A stretch of 64,000 bases of DNA. Source: Salinicola lusitanus. Lineage in GTDB: Bacteria; Pseudomonadota; Gammaproteobacteria; Pseudomonadales; Halomonadaceae. The notes below the pieces were generated by a model, which saw nothing but the letters and a program-made list of their open reading frames with translations, was not told the origin of the DNA and did not search any database. The stretch spans positions 278,303 to 342,302 of the forward strand of contig NZ_PZJM01000003.1 in NCBI RefSeq assembly GCF_003206045.1, given 5' to 3'. A program made the translations under genes and the position numbers. Shown here one piece after another: positions 36,098-45,998 of the stretch; position 1 is the first letter of the stretch, and the number at the start of each line of letters is the position of its first letter.

Positions 36098-37945
36098 ATG
36101 CTCAATCGTTACCCCCTGTGGAAGTATCTGCTGATACTCATCGTCTGTGTGGTTGGCGTCATCTACGCGTTACCCAATCTTTACCCACAGGATCCCGCCG
36201 TCCAGATCAGTACCACCAACGGTTCTCTGGACAGTCAGCAGCTCGACCGTGTTACCCAGGCGCTGTCCGACGACGATATCCAGGTCAAGTCGGCAGCGAT
36301 GACTGGCAATAACACCGCCCTGATTCGGCTGAGTAACGCCGAACAGCAGCTTCCCGCCCGTGACGTGGTCGACAACCTACTCGACAACGATTACACCGTG
36401 GCGCTCAACCTGGCAGACTCCACGCCATCCTGGCTGACCAGCCTTTCGGCGACGCCGATGAAGCTCGGTCTCGACCTTCGCGGCGGGGTGCATTTCCTGC
36501 TCGAGGTCGACATGGAGGCGGCCGTCAAGCAGCGCCTGGAAGCCACGGCCAGCGCGATTCGCGCCGATCTCCGCGATCAGCGCATCCGTTACCGCTCCAC
36601 CGACGTCGACGACAACGCCCTGCATCTGGAATTCGCCAATGCCGAAGATCGTGACGCCGCGCGCGCCCAGATCAGCCAGACATTCAATGAATTCCAGTTC
36701 GAGAACCGTGACGAGGGGCGCCGCGCCTTCCTCGACATGACGCTGACCGAGCAGGCGATCAAGGACATTCAGGATTACGCGGTCCAGCAGAACCTGACCA
36801 CGATCCGTAATCGTGTCAACGAACTCGGCGTCTCCGAGCCGCTGGTGCAGCGCCAGGGTCCGAGCCGTATCGTGGTCGAACTGCCGGGCGTGCAGGACAC
36901 CGCCGAGGCCAAGCGTATCGTGGGGGCCACGGCGAACCTGGAGTTCCGGCTCGAGGCCCGTCCGGACGCCCCGGATTCCGAGACGGAGACCTTCCCGTTC
37001 CGCAATGATCCGCAGCGCACCGCCACCCTGTCGCGCGACGTGATCATCACCGGCGACCGCGTCTCCAGCGCCAGCCAGGGCTTCGACCAGAACGGCCGCC
37101 CGCAGGTCAACATCAACCTGGATGGTACCGGCGGCTCGCTGATGAACCAGGCCACCCGCACCAACATCGGCCGCAACATGGCAGTGCTGTACATCGACCA
37201 CAGCACGGAGACTCGCACGGTCACCCGGGGTGGAAAGCAGGTCGAGGAGCGTATCCCGACGACCAGCCGCAGCATCATCAGCCTGGCAACCGTGCAGAGC
37301 GCGCTGAGCAACCGCTTCCGCATCACCGGCCTCGACTCCCCCACCGAGGCCAGCGAGTTGGCGCTGCTGCTGCGCTCGGGCTCCCTCGCCGCACCGATCT
37401 ACTTCGTGCAGGAGCGCACCATCGGCCCCAGCCTGGGCGCGCAGAACATCCAGCGCGGCATCTTCTCGGTGATCGTCGGTGGGCTGCTCGTCATCGCCTT
37501 CATGCTGATTCGCTACAAGGCGTTCGGCGTCATTGCCAATGCCGCGCTGGCGGTCAACCTGGTGCTGCTGATCGCGGCCATGTCGCTGCTCGGCGCGACC
37601 CTGACGCTGCCCGGCATCGCCGGTATCGTGCTGACGCTGGGCATGGCGGTGGATGCCAACGTCCTGATCTATGAACGCATACGCGAGGAGCTCAGGCGCA
37701 AGACGCCGGCACAGCAGGCGATTCATGCAGGCTACGGTCGCGCCTTCACCTCGATCGTCGACGCCAACCTCACCACCCTGCTGGTGGCGGTGGTGCTGTT
37801 CTCGATCGGCACCGGCCCGATCAAGGGCTTCGCCGTCACGCTGTCGCTCGGGATTCTCACGTCGATGTTCACCGGCATCCTGGTGTCGCGTGCCCTCGTC
37901 AATCTCTCCATCGGCGGCAAGCCGGTGAAGAAACTCTGGATCTAG
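36098..37945 (+). CDS. secD: protein translocase subunit SecD
   Basis: 615 residues, as in E. coli. One N-terminal helix (YLLILIVCVVGVIYALPNLYP), a large periplasmic part with KLGLDLRGGVHFLLEVDM, and a C-terminal block of five helices including LGMAVDANVLIYERIREEL. It uses the proton gradient to pull substrates through SecYEG. Only 12 bp separates it from secF. Confidence 0.97.
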   Translation: MLNRYPLWKYLLILIVCVVGVIYALPNLYPQDPAVQISTTNGSLDSQQLDRVTQALSDDDIQVKSAAMTGNNTALIRLSNAEQQLPARDVVDNLLDNDYTVALNLADSTPSWLTSLSATPMKLGLDLRGGVHFLLEVDMEAAVKQRLEATASAIRADLRDQRIRYRSTDVDDNALHLEFANAEDRDAARAQISQTFNEFQFENRDEGRRAFLDMTLTEQAIKDIQDYAVQQNLTTIRNRVNELGVSEPLVQRQGPSRIVVELPGVQDTAEAKRIVGATANLEFRLEARPDAPDSETETFPFRNDPQRTATLSRDVIITGDRVSSASQGFDQNGRPQVNINLDGTGGSLMNQATRTNIGRNMAVLYIDHSTETRTVTRGGKQVEERIPTTSRSIISLATVQSALSNRFRITGLDSPTEASELALLLRSGSLAAPIYFVQERTIGPSLGAQNIQRGIFSVIVGGLLVIAFMLIRYKAFGVIANAALAVNLVLLIAAMSLLGATLTLPGIAGIVLTLGMAVDANVLIYERIREELRRKTPAQQAIHAGYGRAFTSIVDANLTTLLVAVVLFSIGTGPIKGFAVTLSLGILTSMFTGILVSRALVNLSIGGKPVKKLWI

Positions 37946-37957
37946 GAGACGCGAGCA

Positions 37958-38869
37958 ATGCGCCAACTCGATTTCATGGGCAAACGCCGCATCGCTTTCA
38001 TCGTCTCGATCGTGCTGACGATCGTATCGATAGCGGCCCTCGCCATCCTGCATCTCAACCTCGGCCTCGATTTCACCGGCGGCACCGTGGTCGAGCTCCA
38101 CTACGCCGTGGCGCCGTCACTGGATGATATCCGCACCCTGCTGGCCAACAGCGGATTCGAGAACTTCCAGGTCCAGACCTTCGGTGCGACCGACGAGATT
38201 CTGGTTCGGTTGCAGCAGACGTTCGATAACGACGTCGGCAATCAGGTCGTCTCCGCACTGAGCAGTGGCGGTGCCCAGATCGATCTGGTTCGCGCCGAGT
38301 TCGTCGGCGCCCAGGTCGGCGATCAGCTGCGTGACCAGAGCGGTCTGGGCATGCTGATCGCGCTGGCTGGCGTTGCGGTCTACGTCGCCTTCCGCTTCCA
38401 GTACAAGTTCGCCCTCTGCGCGATCATCTCGCTGGGGCATGACGTGCTGATCGTGCTGGGACTGTTCGCGCTGTTCCAGTGGGAGTTCGATCTCACCGTG
38501 CTGGCCGGGATCATGGCGGTCATCGGCTATTCGCTCAACGACACCATCATCGTCTACGACCGAATTCGCGAGAACATCCGGCTGTCGCGCAGCGACGATC
38601 TGGCCCAGATCTTCAACGAGGCGATCAACCAGACCCTGTCACGGACCTTGGCGACCTCGGGAACCACCTTGCTGGTGCTGTTCGCGCTGTTCTTCCTCGG
38701 CGGCGACATGATTCACAACTTCTCGATCTCGCTGATCCTGGGGATCGTCGCCGGTACTTTCTCCTCGATCTATGTGGCGGCAGCGCTGCTGATCGTGTTC
38801 AAGCTGGAGCGCCAGGATCTGATCCCGGTGAAGAAGGAGAACGTCGAGGGCGAAGAGGAGCTGCCCTGA
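37958..38869 (+). CDS. secF: protein translocase subunit SecF
   Basis: 303 residues. GLDFTGGTVVELHY and IGYSLNDTIIVYDRIRENI are the SecF signatures. It forms the SecDF complex and sits directly after secD (AGGAG within the gap). The C-terminal tail is acidic (ENVEGEEELP). A terminator follows. Confidence 0.97.
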   Translation: MRQLDFMGKRRIAFIVSIVLTIVSIAALAILHLNLGLDFTGGTVVELHYAVAPSLDDIRTLLANSGFENFQVQTFGATDEILVRLQQTFDNDVGNQVVSALSSGGAQIDLVRAEFVGAQVGDQLRDQSGLGMLIALAGVAVYVAFRFQYKFALCAIISLGHDVLIVLGLFALFQWEFDLTVLAGIMAVIGYSLNDTIIVYDRIRENIRLSRSDDLAQIFNEAINQTLSRTLATSGTTLLVLFALFFLGGDMIHNFSISLILGIVAGTFSSIYVAAALLIVFKLERQDLIPVKKENVEGEEELP

Positions 38870-38895
38870 GCCCCGCCAAGACACATGCTGGATCC

Positions 38896-38921
38896 AAGGC
38901 CTCTCCCCGGAGAGGCCTTTT
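38896..38921 (+). terminator. intrinsic terminator after secF
   Basis: AAGGCCTCTC, loop CCCG, GAGAGGCCTT then TT. It lies 27 bp past the secF stop and ends the yajC-secDF unit. Confidence 0.8.
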
Positions 38922-39076
38922 ACATTGTCGTTCTACGTTGCCGCCTCCCCAGGCCCAGAATTCTCGTCACCCCGTACCGTCCTCATCCTTGGCCGTAGCC
39001 GCGTTCGAGACTCGACGCCATCGCGCCGAGCTGGGGTATGATGAGTCGCCTTCCACGCTTGCCATCAGGGAGATCC

Positions 39077-40213
39077 ATGGCTCCTATCTTTGCCGATTCC
39101 AGCGTCGCCCGCTGGCTGCTGGTGCTGGTGATGATCGCCGGCGTCTACTTCTTCATCGATTTCCTGATTCCGGTGCTCGCCGCGCTGATCATCTGTGTCG
39201 CCAGCTGGCCGCTCTACCGCTGGCTGCTGGCGCGCTGCGGCCAGCGTCGCACCCTGGCCGCTAGCATCGCCCTGGTGCTGATCATCCTGTGTCTGGTGAT
39301 TCCCATCGTGATGGCTTGCACCTACGCCTTCCAGGAGCTCAAGGGCTGGATCGGCTGGCTGCTGGCCGCCAATCAGCACGGCATTCCTGCGCCGGGCTGG
39401 GCCGCCGAACTGCCGGGGATCGGCAGTTGGGTCCACGAACAGTGGCAGACCTATCTGGCCGAACCGCATGCGCTGGAGTCCTATCTCCAACTGGTGGGTG
39501 GCGAGCACATCGGCAATATCTCGCGCTGGGTGCTGGCGCTCGGCAGCAACGCGGTGCATCTCGCGCTCACCCTGCTGTTCATGCTGATCACGCTGTTCTT
39601 TCTCTACCGCGATGGGGTGGGCATGGCGCGCCAGCTGGATATCGTCGGCGAGCGCATCCTGCCGGCGCGCTGGCAGCGCTTCTCGCGGGTGGTGCCGGCG
39701 ACCATCAGTTCGACCGTGGTCGGCATGGGCCTGATCGCCCTCGGCGAAGGGTTGGTGCTGGGCACCGCCTACTGGATCGCCGGGGTACAGTCGCCGGTGG
39801 TGCTCGGGGTGATCACCGCCTTCATGGCGCTGGTCCCCGGCGGTGCCCCGCTCACCTTCACGCTGGTCTCGCTCTATCTGATCGCCACCGGCCACCTGCC
39901 CAACGGCATCGGGCTGTTCCTGTGGGGGGCAATCGAGCTGTTCGTGGTCGACAAGACGCTGCGTCCGCGGCTGGTCGGCGGCCCGATCAAGCTGCCCTTC
40001 CTGCCCACCTTCTTCGGCCTAGTGGGCGGGGTGAAGACCATGGGACTGGTAGGGCTGTTCGTGGGCCCGGTGCTGATGGCCCTGCTGGTCGCCAGCTGGC
40101 GCGAGTGGCTGCACGACGACGAGGCCCCGGACGCCCCCAGCGAGGCGGAGCGCTGGGGCTACGGCAATCCGCGGCTGATCGCCCGCTATACCGGCCAGCA
40201 CCCTGACCGCTAG
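39077..40213 (+). CDS. AI-2E family transporter (PerM/YdiK type)
   Basis: 378 residues starting MAPIFADSSVARWLLVL with AGGGAG at the right distance; an upstream in-frame ATG lacks one. About eight membrane helices, with family motifs GVGMARQLDIVGERILP and PFLPTFFGLVGGVKTMGLVGLF. Relatives include the proposed AI-2 exporter TqsA and sodium/proton antiporters of halophiles; the substrate here is unknown. It is the first gene of the block separating secF from suhB. Confidence 0.88.
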   Translation: MAPIFADSSVARWLLVLVMIAGVYFFIDFLIPVLAALIICVASWPLYRWLLARCGQRRTLAASIALVLIILCLVIPIVMACTYAFQELKGWIGWLLAANQHGIPAPGWAAELPGIGSWVHEQWQTYLAEPHALESYLQLVGGEHIGNISRWVLALGSNAVHLALTLLFMLITLFFLYRDGVGMARQLDIVGERILPARWQRFSRVVPATISSTVVGMGLIALGEGLVLGTAYWIAGVQSPVVLGVITAFMALVPGGAPLTFTLVSLYLIATGHLPNGIGLFLWGAIELFVVDKTLRPRLVGGPIKLPFLPTFFGLVGGVKTMGLVGLFVGPVLMALLVASWREWLHDDEAPDAPSEAERWGYGNPRLIARYTGQHPDR

Positions 40214-40229
40214 GCATCCTGATCGCTAC

Positions 40230-40258
40230 GCGCCCTTATCGATGAGAGCGATGGGCGC
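40230..40258. terminator. hairpin between the AI-2E and activator genes
   Basis: GCGCCC (40230-40235) and GGGCGC (40253-40258) pair, with a further ATCG/CGAT inside. It lies in the 45-bp gap between convergent genes. No T run. Confidence 0.35.
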
Positions 40259-41686
40259 TCAACTGTCTCCCCGCTCACGCCCCAGGGTGATGGCGTAGCG
40301 CTTCAGCTTGCGCACCACGCTGGGCTGGCTGATGCCCAGGCGCTCGGCCAGCGCGTAGGTCGAGCCATGGGTGTGGGCGAGCTGGGCCAGGATGCGCTGC
40401 TCGTAAGCCGCCAGCGCGGCCTTCAGCCCTTCGCCCTCGCCCAGTAGCGCGCCGCTCGCCGGCTCCGTCGGATGCTGCGACGGCGGCGCCCCGGCACTGC
40501 CCGGCTCGGCGCCCGCCGGGCCGCCGATCACACTGCCCTCCGCCGCCAGCCAGGCGCGCTCCAGCCAGTTCTCCAGCTCACGCACGTTGCCCGGCCACTC
40601 GGCGCTCATCAGCTCGGCCCAGGCCCGCGGGTGGAGCATCTTGTCATCGCCGTAGCGGCGGTTGAGCCGTTCCAGCTGGCGCTCCGCCAGCCCACGGATC
40701 TCTTCGCGGCGCTCGCGCAGCGGCGGCAGGGTCACCGGGATCACGTTGAGCCGGTAGTAGAGATCGAGCCGGAAGGCGCCCTCCTCCACCTGTCGCGCCA
40801 GATCGCGGTTGGTCGCCACCACCAGGCGGAAGTCGACCCGCCGCGAACGGGTGTCGCCGAGCCGGGTGAGCGAGCCATCCTGGATCACCTTGAGCAGCTT
40901 GGACTGCATGGTCAGCGGCAGCTCACCGATCTCGTCGAGGAACAGGGTGCCGTCGTGCGCCTGCTCCAGCAGCCCCGCTTTGCCCTGTCGCGCCGCGCCG
41001 CTGAAGGCGCCGGGCTGGTAGCCGAACATCTCCGACTCGAACAGCGACTCGGGGATCGCCGCACAGTTGACGTCGACGAAGGCGCCATCGCGGCGACGGC
41101 TCCAGCGGTGCAACTGGCGCGCGAAGGCGGTCTTGCCCACCCCCGACTCCCCCAGCATCAGCACCGTGGCATCGGTCGGCGCGCTGCGCTTGAGCAGTTG
41201 GGTGATCTCGCGCATCAGGCGGCTCTTGACCACCAGCTCGCCGGCCTCGACGGGGATCTCCGCCGGCGCCTCGTGGTGGCGCTTGAGATGCTCGGTGAAG
41301 CGCTGCTGGAGCAGCGCGTACTCGTCCTGCAGCAGACGCAGATCGGTGAGATCCCGCGAACGGCTGATCACTCGCACCAGGCGCCCGTCGACATAGACCG
41401 GATGCGCCTCGGCGATCACCTGACGGCCGGTGCCGGTGCGCTGCATCAGCTGCGCCGGCTGGCCGGTGCGGATCACTTCGAGCGAGACCGAGGGCGAGAG
41501 CACGCCGCTGGCCTGCAGCGCCTGCACGGTGGTCGCGCACAGCGCCTCCCGCGGCATGCCATAGACCGTCGCGGCGCCGGGGCTGACATCGAGGATGCGC
41601 CCCGCCGCATCGACCACGAACAGATGGTCCTGGGCGGTCTGGACCATGGCCCCCAGGGTGGCACGGTCCGCCTGGGCCTCAATCAT
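40259..41686 (-). CDS. sigma-54-dependent activator with PAS domain
   Basis: 475 residues. PAS-like sensor at about 10-120 (HLFVVDAAGRILDVSPGAA), AAA+ domain at about 150-375 (Walker A LGESGVGKTAFARQ; GYQPGAFSGA as a GAFTGA variant; FLDEIGELPL as Walker B) and a C-terminal TyrR-like HTH (YALAERLGISQPSVVRKLKRY). No receiver domain, so it is likely ligand-driven rather than phosphorylated. It is divergent from the guanidinobutyrase operon, whose upstream region carries a matching -24/-12 promoter. It very likely controls that operon. Confidence 0.92.
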   Translation of the reverse strand: MIEAQADRATLGAMVQTAQDHLFVVDAAGRILDVSPGAATVYGMPREALCATTVQALQASGVLSPSVSLEVIRTGQPAQLMQRTGTGRQVIAEAHPVYVDGRLVRVISRSRDLTDLRLLQDEYALLQQRFTEHLKRHHEAPAEIPVEAGELVVKSRLMREITQLLKRSAPTDATVLMLGESGVGKTAFARQLHRWSRRRDGAFVDVNCAAIPESLFESEMFGYQPGAFSGAARQGKAGLLEQAHDGTLFLDEIGELPLTMQSKLLKVIQDGSLTRLGDTRSRRVDFRLVVATNRDLARQVEEGAFRLDLYYRLNVIPVTLPPLRERREEIRGLAERQLERLNRRYGDDKMLHPRAWAELMSAEWPGNVRELENWLERAWLAAEGSVIGGPAGAEPGSAGAPPSQHPTEPASGALLGEGEGLKAALAAYEQRILAQLAHTHGSTYALAERLGISQPSVVRKLKRYAITLGRERGDS

Positions 41687-41713
41687 CGTCGTCTCCGATT
41701 CGGTTTTGCATCA

Positions 41714-41766
41714 TTGATACGTTAATGAATCGGAAGCGACAAGCAATCGATACAATAACGCATCAA
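41714..41766. promoter_or_regulatory. inverted repeat, possible activator-binding site
   Basis: TTGATACGTTA (41714-41724) and TAACGCATCAA (41756-41766) are inverted copies with one mismatch, 31 bp apart. They lie 38-90 bp upstream of the sigma-54 promoter, a normal position for enhancer-like sites. The first half overlaps a TCATT-N8-AATGA palindrome. Confidence 0.45.
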
Positions 41767-41803
41767 CGTGCGTCACCAAGTTCGTAGAATCAATGGGTTA
41801 CGG

Positions 41804-41819
41804 TTGGCACGCTTTATGC
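41804..41819 (+). promoter_or_regulatory. sigma-54 (-24/-12) promoter of the guanidinobutyrase operon
   Basis: TTGGCACGCTTTATGC matches the TGGCACG-N4-TTGC consensus in all but one position, with GG and GC correctly spaced. It is 45 bp before the ATG at 41864. Confidence 0.8.
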
Positions 41820-41863
41820 GTGGTGATTATCGATCCCTCGACAATCACAACCCAGGAGATGGT

Positions 41864-42832
41864 ATGCCCCACCAGCCTACGGATCGCGCCCCGCTCAACC
41901 AGCCACTGGGCGGTAACGAGATGCCCCGCTTCGGCGGCCCGGCAACCATGATGCGGCTGCCGACCCAGCACAGCGCTGCCGGACTCGACGCCTGCTTCGT
42001 CGGTATCCCGCTGGACATCGGCACCTCCAATCGTCCCGGCACCCGCTTCGGGCCGCGCCAGATTCGCGACGAGTCGCGCATGCTGCGGCCATTCAACATG
42101 GCGACGCGCGCCGCGCCCTTCGAGAGCCTGCAGGTGGCGGACATCGGCGATGTGCCGATCAATACCTTCGATCTCAAGAAGAGCGTCGGCATCATCGAGC
42201 GCTTCTACCACGAGCTGCTCGGCCACGACGTCATCCCGCTGACCCTGGGCGGCGATCACACCATCGCCCTGCCGATCCTGCGTGCCATGGCCAAGAAGCA
42301 CGGTCCGGTGGGGCTGATCCATGTCGATGCCCACGCCGACGTCAACGATCAGATGTTCGGCGAGCAGATCGCCCACGGCACCCCCTTCCGGCGTGCGGTG
42401 GAAGAGGGGCTGCTGGATACCCAGCGCGTGGCCCAGATCGGCCTGCGCGGTACCGGCTACGCCGCCGACGAGTTCGACTGGGGCCGCGAGCAGGGCTTCC
42501 AGGTAGTCCCTGCGGAAGCGTGCTGGCACCAGAGCCTGACACCGCTGATGGCAGAGATTCGCGAAAAGGTGGGCGGCGGCCCGGTCTATCTGAGCTTCGA
42601 CATCGACAGCCTCGACCCCGCCTACGCCCCGGGCACCGGCACCGTCGAGATCGGCGGGCTGACCATCCCCCAGGCGCTGGAGATCATCCGCGGCTGCCAC
42701 GGCTTAGATATCGTCGGCTGCGACCTGGTCGAGGTCTCGCCGCCCTACGATGCCCACGGCCAGACCGCGGTGGTCGCCGCCAATCTGCTGTTCGAGATGC
42801 TCTGCGTGCTGCCCGGCGTGAAGCGCCGCTGA
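41864..42832 (+). CDS. gbuA: guanidinobutyrase (arginase/agmatinase family)
   Basis: 322 residues from MPHQPTDRAPLNQPLGGNEM, with CAGGAG about 7 bases upstream; a longer frame reaching into the promoter is wrong. Two-manganese site: LGGDHTIAL, LIHVDAHADVND and SFDIDSLDPAYAPGTGT. The middle HGTPFRRAVEEGLLD and QIGLRGTGYA match guanidinobutyrase/guanidinopropionase proteins more than agmatinase. It would split 4-guanidinobutyrate into GABA and urea. The following 2-ketoarginine-type decarboxylase and aldehyde dehydrogenase supply that substrate. Specificity (butyrate versus propionate or agmatine) is inferred. Confidence 0.82.
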   Translation: MPHQPTDRAPLNQPLGGNEMPRFGGPATMMRLPTQHSAAGLDACFVGIPLDIGTSNRPGTRFGPRQIRDESRMLRPFNMATRAAPFESLQVADIGDVPINTFDLKKSVGIIERFYHELLGHDVIPLTLGGDHTIALPILRAMAKKHGPVGLIHVDAHADVNDQMFGEQIAHGTPFRRAVEEGLLDTQRVAQIGLRGTGYAADEFDWGREQGFQVVPAEACWHQSLTPLMAEIREKVGGGPVYLSFDIDSLDPAYAPGTGTVEIGGLTIPQALEIIRGCHGLDIVGCDLVEVSPPYDAHGQTAVVAANLLFEMLCVLPGVKRR

Positions 42833-42946
42833 CGCCGACCGGCGCCCGGTCGCCGGCGACAGTTCACGACGACCGTTTGCAGCAAACTTGCACAACCACC
42901 TTCAACAACAACTATCGCCGCCGGCACGGCGGCAAGGTAAAACATC

Positions 42947-44350
42947 ATGATGCTGGATCTTCTCGTCGTCGCGTTCTACGCGGCGGGCATGCTGCTTCTC
43001 GGCTGCTGGGGCATGAAACGCGCCCGCAGCAGCGACGACTATCTGGTGGCGGGCCGCCGCCTGGGCCCAGGGCTCTATCTGGGCACGCTCTCCGCGGTGG
43101 TGCTCGGCGGCGCCTCCACCGTGGGCACGGTTAAACTGGGCTACGTCTACGGCCTCTCCGGGCTGTGGCTGTGCGGCGCCCTGGGCCTGGGGCTGATCGT
43201 GCTCAGCCTGGTCCTGGCCAAGCCGCTGGCCAAGCTCAAGCTCTACACCATCACCCAGCTGCTCGAGCGCCGCTACACGCCGGCGGCCAAAAGCGTCAGC
43301 TCGACGGTGATGCTCGCCTATGACCTGATGATCGCGGTTACGTCGACCATTGCCATCGGCACCCTGGTGACGGTGCTGTTCGCGCTGCCCTCCTGGGTCG
43401 GCGTGGTGATCGGCGGCACCATCGTGGTGATCTACTCCACACTCGGCGGCATGTGGTCGCTGACGCTCACCGACATCGTCCAGTTCGTGATCATGACCGT
43501 GGGGATGATCGGCCTGATGCTGCCGCTGACGGTGCACTACGCCGGCGGCTGGGACACGCTGGTCGCCAGCGCCGCACCGGGGCACTTCTCGCTCACCGGG
43601 ATCGGCTGGTCCACCATCGTCACCTACTTAGTCATCTATTTCCTGGGCATCCTGATCGGCCAGGACATCTGGCAGCGGGTGTTCACCGCACGCTCGACCC
43701 GGGTGGCCCGCTTCGCCGGTACCGCCGCAGGGGTCTACTGCCTGATCTACGGTGCCATCGGCGCGTTGGTGGGCGTGGCCGCCAGCGTGCTCCTGCCCGA
43801 TCTCGCCGATCCCAACAATGCCTTTGCCGCGGTCGCCCAGCTGGCGCTGCCGGATGGACTGCGCGGGCTGATCGTGGCCGCCGCGATGGCCGCGATGATG
43901 TCCACCGCCAGCGCCGGCATGCTGGCCGCTTCGACCCTGATGACCCGCGACCTGCTGCCGGCGCTGCGTGGTGGCCGGCAGAGCGAGCGGGTCTCGAGCT
44001 ACCGCCTGTGGACGCTGCTCATGGGGCTGGTCACCATCGTCATCGCGCTGCTGGTGGATGACGTGATCGGCGCCCTGACCATCGCCTACAACCTGCTGGT
44101 CGGCGGCATGCTGGTGCCGATCCTGGGCGCGCTCTACTGGCGCCGGGCCTCCAACAGCGGCGCCATCGCGGCGATGGCGGCCGGCTCGCTGGGGGTGATC
44201 GTGTTCATGCTCAAGGATGGCCTGCTGGCCAACTCGCCGATCTACGCCGGACTGGCCGCGAGCCTGGCGAGCTTCATCGTGGTCAGCCTGCTGCGCCCGG
44301 ATCGCAGCCGCCCCGTGGCCGCAGAGACCCAGCCGGAGCAGAGCGCATGA
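42947..44350 (+). CDS. sodium:solute symporter (SSS family)
   Basis: 467 residues with about 13 membrane helices. KLGYVYGLSGLW, LTDIVQFVIMTVGM and MMSTASAGMLAASTLMTRD are SSS motifs. It sits 114 bp after gbuA, and its stop overlaps the start of the decarboxylase gene (ATGA), so it belongs to the operon. It likely imports arginine, 2-ketoarginine or 4-guanidinobutyrate with sodium, a fitting mechanism for a halophile; the substrate is inferred from context. Confidence 0.9.
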   Translation: MMLDLLVVAFYAAGMLLLGCWGMKRARSSDDYLVAGRRLGPGLYLGTLSAVVLGGASTVGTVKLGYVYGLSGLWLCGALGLGLIVLSLVLAKPLAKLKLYTITQLLERRYTPAAKSVSSTVMLAYDLMIAVTSTIAIGTLVTVLFALPSWVGVVIGGTIVVIYSTLGGMWSLTLTDIVQFVIMTVGMIGLMLPLTVHYAGGWDTLVASAAPGHFSLTGIGWSTIVTYLVIYFLGILIGQDIWQRVFTARSTRVARFAGTAAGVYCLIYGAIGALVGVAASVLLPDLADPNNAFAAVAQLALPDGLRGLIVAAAMAAMMSTASAGMLAASTLMTRDLLPALRGGRQSERVSSYRLWTLLMGLVTIVIALLVDDVIGALTIAYNLLVGGMLVPILGALYWRRASNSGAIAAMAAGSLGVIVFMLKDGLLANSPIYAGLAASLASFIVVSLLRPDRSRPVAAETQPEQSA

Positions 44351-45966
44351 GCGTGGCACACTGGCTGGTGCGGGCGCTGGAAGCGCTCGGCATCGATACC
44401 GTCTTCGGCATTCCGGGCGTCCACACCATCGAACTCTATCGTGGGCTCGAGGGCAGCCGGCTGCGCCACGTCACCCCGCGTCACGAGCAGGGCGCGGGCT
44501 TCATGGCCGATGGCTATGCCCGCGCCAGCGGGCGCCCGGCGGCCTGCTTCATCATCACTGGCCCGGGGATGACCAACATCGCCACGGCGATGGGCCAGGC
44601 ACTCGCCGACAGCGTGCCCATGCTGGTGATCTCCAGCGTCAACCGCCGCGCCGAGCTGGGCATGGGCGAAGGCCGGCTTCACGAGCTGCCATCGCAGCAG
44701 CAGACCCTGAGCGGGGTCAGCCTGTTCAGCCATACCCTGCTCGACCCGGCCAATCTGCCGCGGGTGCTGACGCGGGCCTGGACGCTGCTGCACACCGGGC
44801 GGCCGGGGCCGGTGCACATCGAGATCCCGCGCGACCTGCTCGATGCCCCGCTCGACGCCGAGCTGCCGCTGCCCGGGCGCTGCCACCCACCCCAGGCCGC
44901 GACGGCGGCACTCGACCAGGCGGCGGCGTGGCTCGGCGCCGCCCGGCGCCCGCTGCTGCTGCTGGGCGGCGGTGCGATCGCCGACCCGGCGGCGGCGCGG
45001 GCCCTGGCCGAGCGCCTGGATGCCCCCACCCTGACCACCATCAATGCCCGCGGCGTAATGGGGCGAGGGCACCCGCTCGATCTCGGCGCCAACGCCACTT
45101 GGCCCGAGGTGCGCGCGCTGGTGGCCGAGGCCGACGTGGTGCTGGCGATCGGCACCGAGCTGGGCGAAACCGACTACGACGTCACCTTCGATGGCGGCTT
45201 CACGCTCCCCGAACGGCTGATCCGCATCGACATCGATCCGCGCCAGCTGTGCGGCAACCACCTGCCGGCGCTGGGCATCGTGGCCGAGGCCGGCGCGGCG
45301 ATGCGCGACCTGCTGCCACGGCTGGCGCCGGGAGCGCATGAAGCGGCCGCCCGCGTGGCTGAGCTGAAGGCAGCGCTGGCGCTGGCCACCCGGCCGGATT
45401 TCGCCCCCTTCGTGCCGCTGTTCGATGCCCTGGACCAGCACCGCCGCGACGCCGTGCTGGTCGGTGACTCCACCGCGCCGGTCTACGCCGGCAACCATCT
45501 GGCCCAACGCGACGCGACGCGCGGTTGGTTCAATGCCTCCACCGGCTACGGCACGCTCGGCTACGGCCTGCCAGCGGCCATCGGCGCGGCGCTGTCCTGC
45601 CCCGAGCGCCCGGTGGTGGCGCTGGTCGGCGATGGCGGCGTGATGTTCACCCTGGCAGAGCTGGCCACGGCAGTGGAGCTGGCGCTGCCGCTCACCCTGG
45701 TGCTGTGGCACAACGCCGGCTATGCGGAGATCCGCCAGGCCATGACCCACGCCGGCATTGCCCCGCTCGGCGTCGACCCCGCGGCACCGGCGTTCCTGCC
45801 GCTGGCGCATGCCTTCGGCTGTGCCGCCGAACGCATATTTAGCCCGGCGGCGCTGGCAGAGGCTCTGGCCACACCCTGCACGGCCCCACGGCTGCTCGAG
45901 ATCGATGCCGCGGCGTGGCAGACGGCCACGTCCCCTGCTTCCCGGGGCAGCGCTGCCACGCCCTGA
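44347..45966 (+). CDS. thiamine-diphosphate enzyme, 5-guanidino-2-oxopentanoate (2-ketoarginine) decarboxylase type
   Basis: 539 residues. N-terminal pyrimidine domain with TVFGIPGVHTIELYRGLEG and RHEQGAGFMADGYARASG (catalytic Glu), a central domain, and C-terminal LVGDGGVMFTLAELATAVEL with the GDG-N motif partly as GDGGVMFTLAE. The overall pattern fits AruI of the arginine transaminase pathway. It would convert 2-ketoarginine to 4-guanidinobutyraldehyde. Translationally coupled to the symporter. The arginine:pyruvate transaminase AruH is not in the window. Confidence 0.75.
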   Translation: MSVAHWLVRALEALGIDTVFGIPGVHTIELYRGLEGSRLRHVTPRHEQGAGFMADGYARASGRPAACFIITGPGMTNIATAMGQALADSVPMLVISSVNRRAELGMGEGRLHELPSQQQTLSGVSLFSHTLLDPANLPRVLTRAWTLLHTGRPGPVHIEIPRDLLDAPLDAELPLPGRCHPPQAATAALDQAAAWLGAARRPLLLLGGGAIADPAAARALAERLDAPTLTTINARGVMGRGHPLDLGANATWPEVRALVAEADVVLAIGTELGETDYDVTFDGGFTLPERLIRIDIDPRQLCGNHLPALGIVAEAGAAMRDLLPRLAPGAHEAAARVAELKAALALATRPDFAPFVPLFDALDQHRRDAVLVGDSTAPVYAGNHLAQRDATRGWFNASTGYGTLGYGLPAAIGAALSCPERPVVALVGDGGVMFTLAELATAVELALPLTLVLWHNAGYAEIRQAMTHAGIAPLGVDPAAPAFLPLAHAFGCAAERIFSPAALAEALATPCTAPRLLEIDAAAWQTATSPASRGSAATP

Positions 45967-45998
45967 TCGACGCCTGAACCCGCTTCGGAGCCGCTTCC

